DNA of 6,328 nt, taken from contig JBCCGK010000212.1 in NCBI GenBank assembly GCA_039029315.1, positions 1 to 6,328 of the forward strand, in the 5' to 3' direction. This document shows, one piece after another, positions 6,031 to 6,328 of this stretch. Made by a program: the position numbers and the translations under genes. This DNA is from JBCCCJ01 sp039029315 (GTDB lineage Bacteria > Bacteroidota > Bacteroidia > J057). Below the pieces are notes generated by a model. It worked only from the letters and a program-made list of their open reading frames with translations. It was not told the origin of the DNA and did no database searches. Each line of letters opens with the position of its first letter. Positions within the stretch are counted from its first letter, which is position 1.

Positions 6031-6043
6031 TGAGAATATTTCA
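6031..6043. promoter_or_regulatory. MetR/LysR-type operator upstream of the regulator
   Basis: TGAGAATATTTCA fits the LysR rule T-N11-A and the enterobacterial MetR site TGAA-N5-TTCA with one mismatch (TGAG). It is embedded in a 15-base partial palindrome with CTGA/TCAG ends (6030-6044). It lies 24 bases upstream of the -7 box, where a LysR protein would contact its own promoter. Autoregulation, or control of a divergent gene beyond the window, is inferred. Confidence 0.45.
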
Positions 6044-6199
6044 GTGATCAAACGAATAATGCTCAATCTAACATCTTTCCTTCATTTCAGCCGGCCAATA
6101 GTTTTGTAGGAAAATGAACAGCATGATTGATCAATCTTGTAAGCTCTCAAGAGGAGGATACCCATCAACAGCTCTTGGGTGTTATGCCTAGTGGTTCAG

Positions 6200-6224
6200 G
6201 ACTTAAGTTTCTGATCATTAAGTC
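6200..6224. repeat. Short perfect inverted repeat
   Basis: GACTTAA (6200-6206) and TTAAGTC (6218-6224) form a perfect 7-bp inverted repeat around an 11-base loop containing TGATCA. It directly abuts the larger palindrome at 6228-6313 and may be part of the same repeated element. Between it and the operator at 6031-6043 (6044-6199) I see no gene, only a weak CAAGAG/CTCTTG pairing (6148-6153 with 6172-6177). Confidence 0.4.
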
Positions 6225-6227
6225 GTA

Positions 6228-6313
6228 GGATTTTTGTGCTCCGCCAACGAATTTTTGAGGAAGATAGCGTGCTATCTGACGAAAAAATAAGGCAGGTGGC
6301 GTGCAAAAGGACC
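6228..6313. repeat. 86-base imperfect palindrome at the right edge
   Basis: The centre is AGATAGC (6262-6268) and GCTATCT (6271-6277). Moving outward there are further matching segments: A-T5 (6251-6256) with A-run-T (6282-6288), CGCCA (6242-6246) with TGGCG (6297-6301), TTTTG (6232-6236) with CAAAA (6304-6308), and GG with CC at the ends. Short internal loops are the only interruptions, so the element folds along its full length on either strand. It resembles a REP/BIME-like or transposon-end repeat rather than a terminator. A reading frame of 31 codons from GTG 6236 to the window end overlaps it and is probably not a gene. Confidence 0.55.
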
Positions 6314-6328
6314 AGACTTGGATTGTCA

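Noticed and set aside
6236..6328. Start of a divergent gene running off the window from GTG 6236
   Set aside because: The frame lies almost wholly within an 86-base palindrome, has no promoter box or ATG, and shows no family motif.
1..6328. tRNA, rRNA or CRISPR array
   Set aside because: No cloverleaf with conserved T-loop, no rRNA-like stretch and no evenly spaced direct repeats with unique spacers were seen on reading both strands.

Overview
The window looks like chromosomal DNA of a free-living Bacteroidota bacterium, probably a Cytophagales-like lineage; this is inferred from gene families and style, not from a database match. The supporting signs are moderately AT-rich DNA, starts without Shine-Dalgarno sequences, one exact match to the Bacteroidota -7 promoter box (TAnnTTTG), an S9 (DPP5-like) secreted peptidase, a LamG lipoprotein, and GC-rich C-run/G-run hairpins between genes.

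All four convincing genes lie on the minus strand. From right to left (the direction of transcription) they are: a LysR-type regulator resembling MetR (5994-5095); a LamG/concanavalin-like lipoprotein (4768-3893); a secreted S9-family prolyl-oligopeptidase-type serine peptidase (3264-1339); and the inner-membrane endolytic transglycosylase MltG (1242-175). Gaps of 93 to about 630 bases, several holding strong hairpins, suggest mostly separate transcription units rather than one operon. S9 and mltG are the closest pair, but a 13-bp hairpin lies between them. The products share the cell envelope (peptidoglycan trimming, periplasmic peptide breakdown, a surface or periplasmic lectin-like lipoprotein), but nothing shows that they form one pathway.

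The unusual content is in the intergenic DNA. The 628-base gap at 3265-3892 holds a possible S9 promoter, a stretch with broken coding-like sequence, a 23-bp imperfect inverted repeat spanning 105 bases, an AT-rich 14-bp perfect inverted repeat, and five TGAGAA/TTCTCA words within 98 bases. The gap at 4769-5094 holds nested inverted repeats that look like a small mobile or REP-type element. One of its ends carries a two-part motif (TAAGTAAG plus GGACACAATTA) that recurs inverted near the left edge of the window, so the two copies bracket mltG, S9 and the LamG gene. The right end (5995-6328) holds a near-ideal MetR-type operator and a -7 box almost touching the regulator's ATG, implying autoregulation and a leaderless or nearly leaderless mRNA, and then an 86-base imperfect palindrome. 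No tRNA, rRNA, CRISPR array, transposase or phage gene was seen. The coding content is ordinary, and I do not see a clear new multi-gene system.
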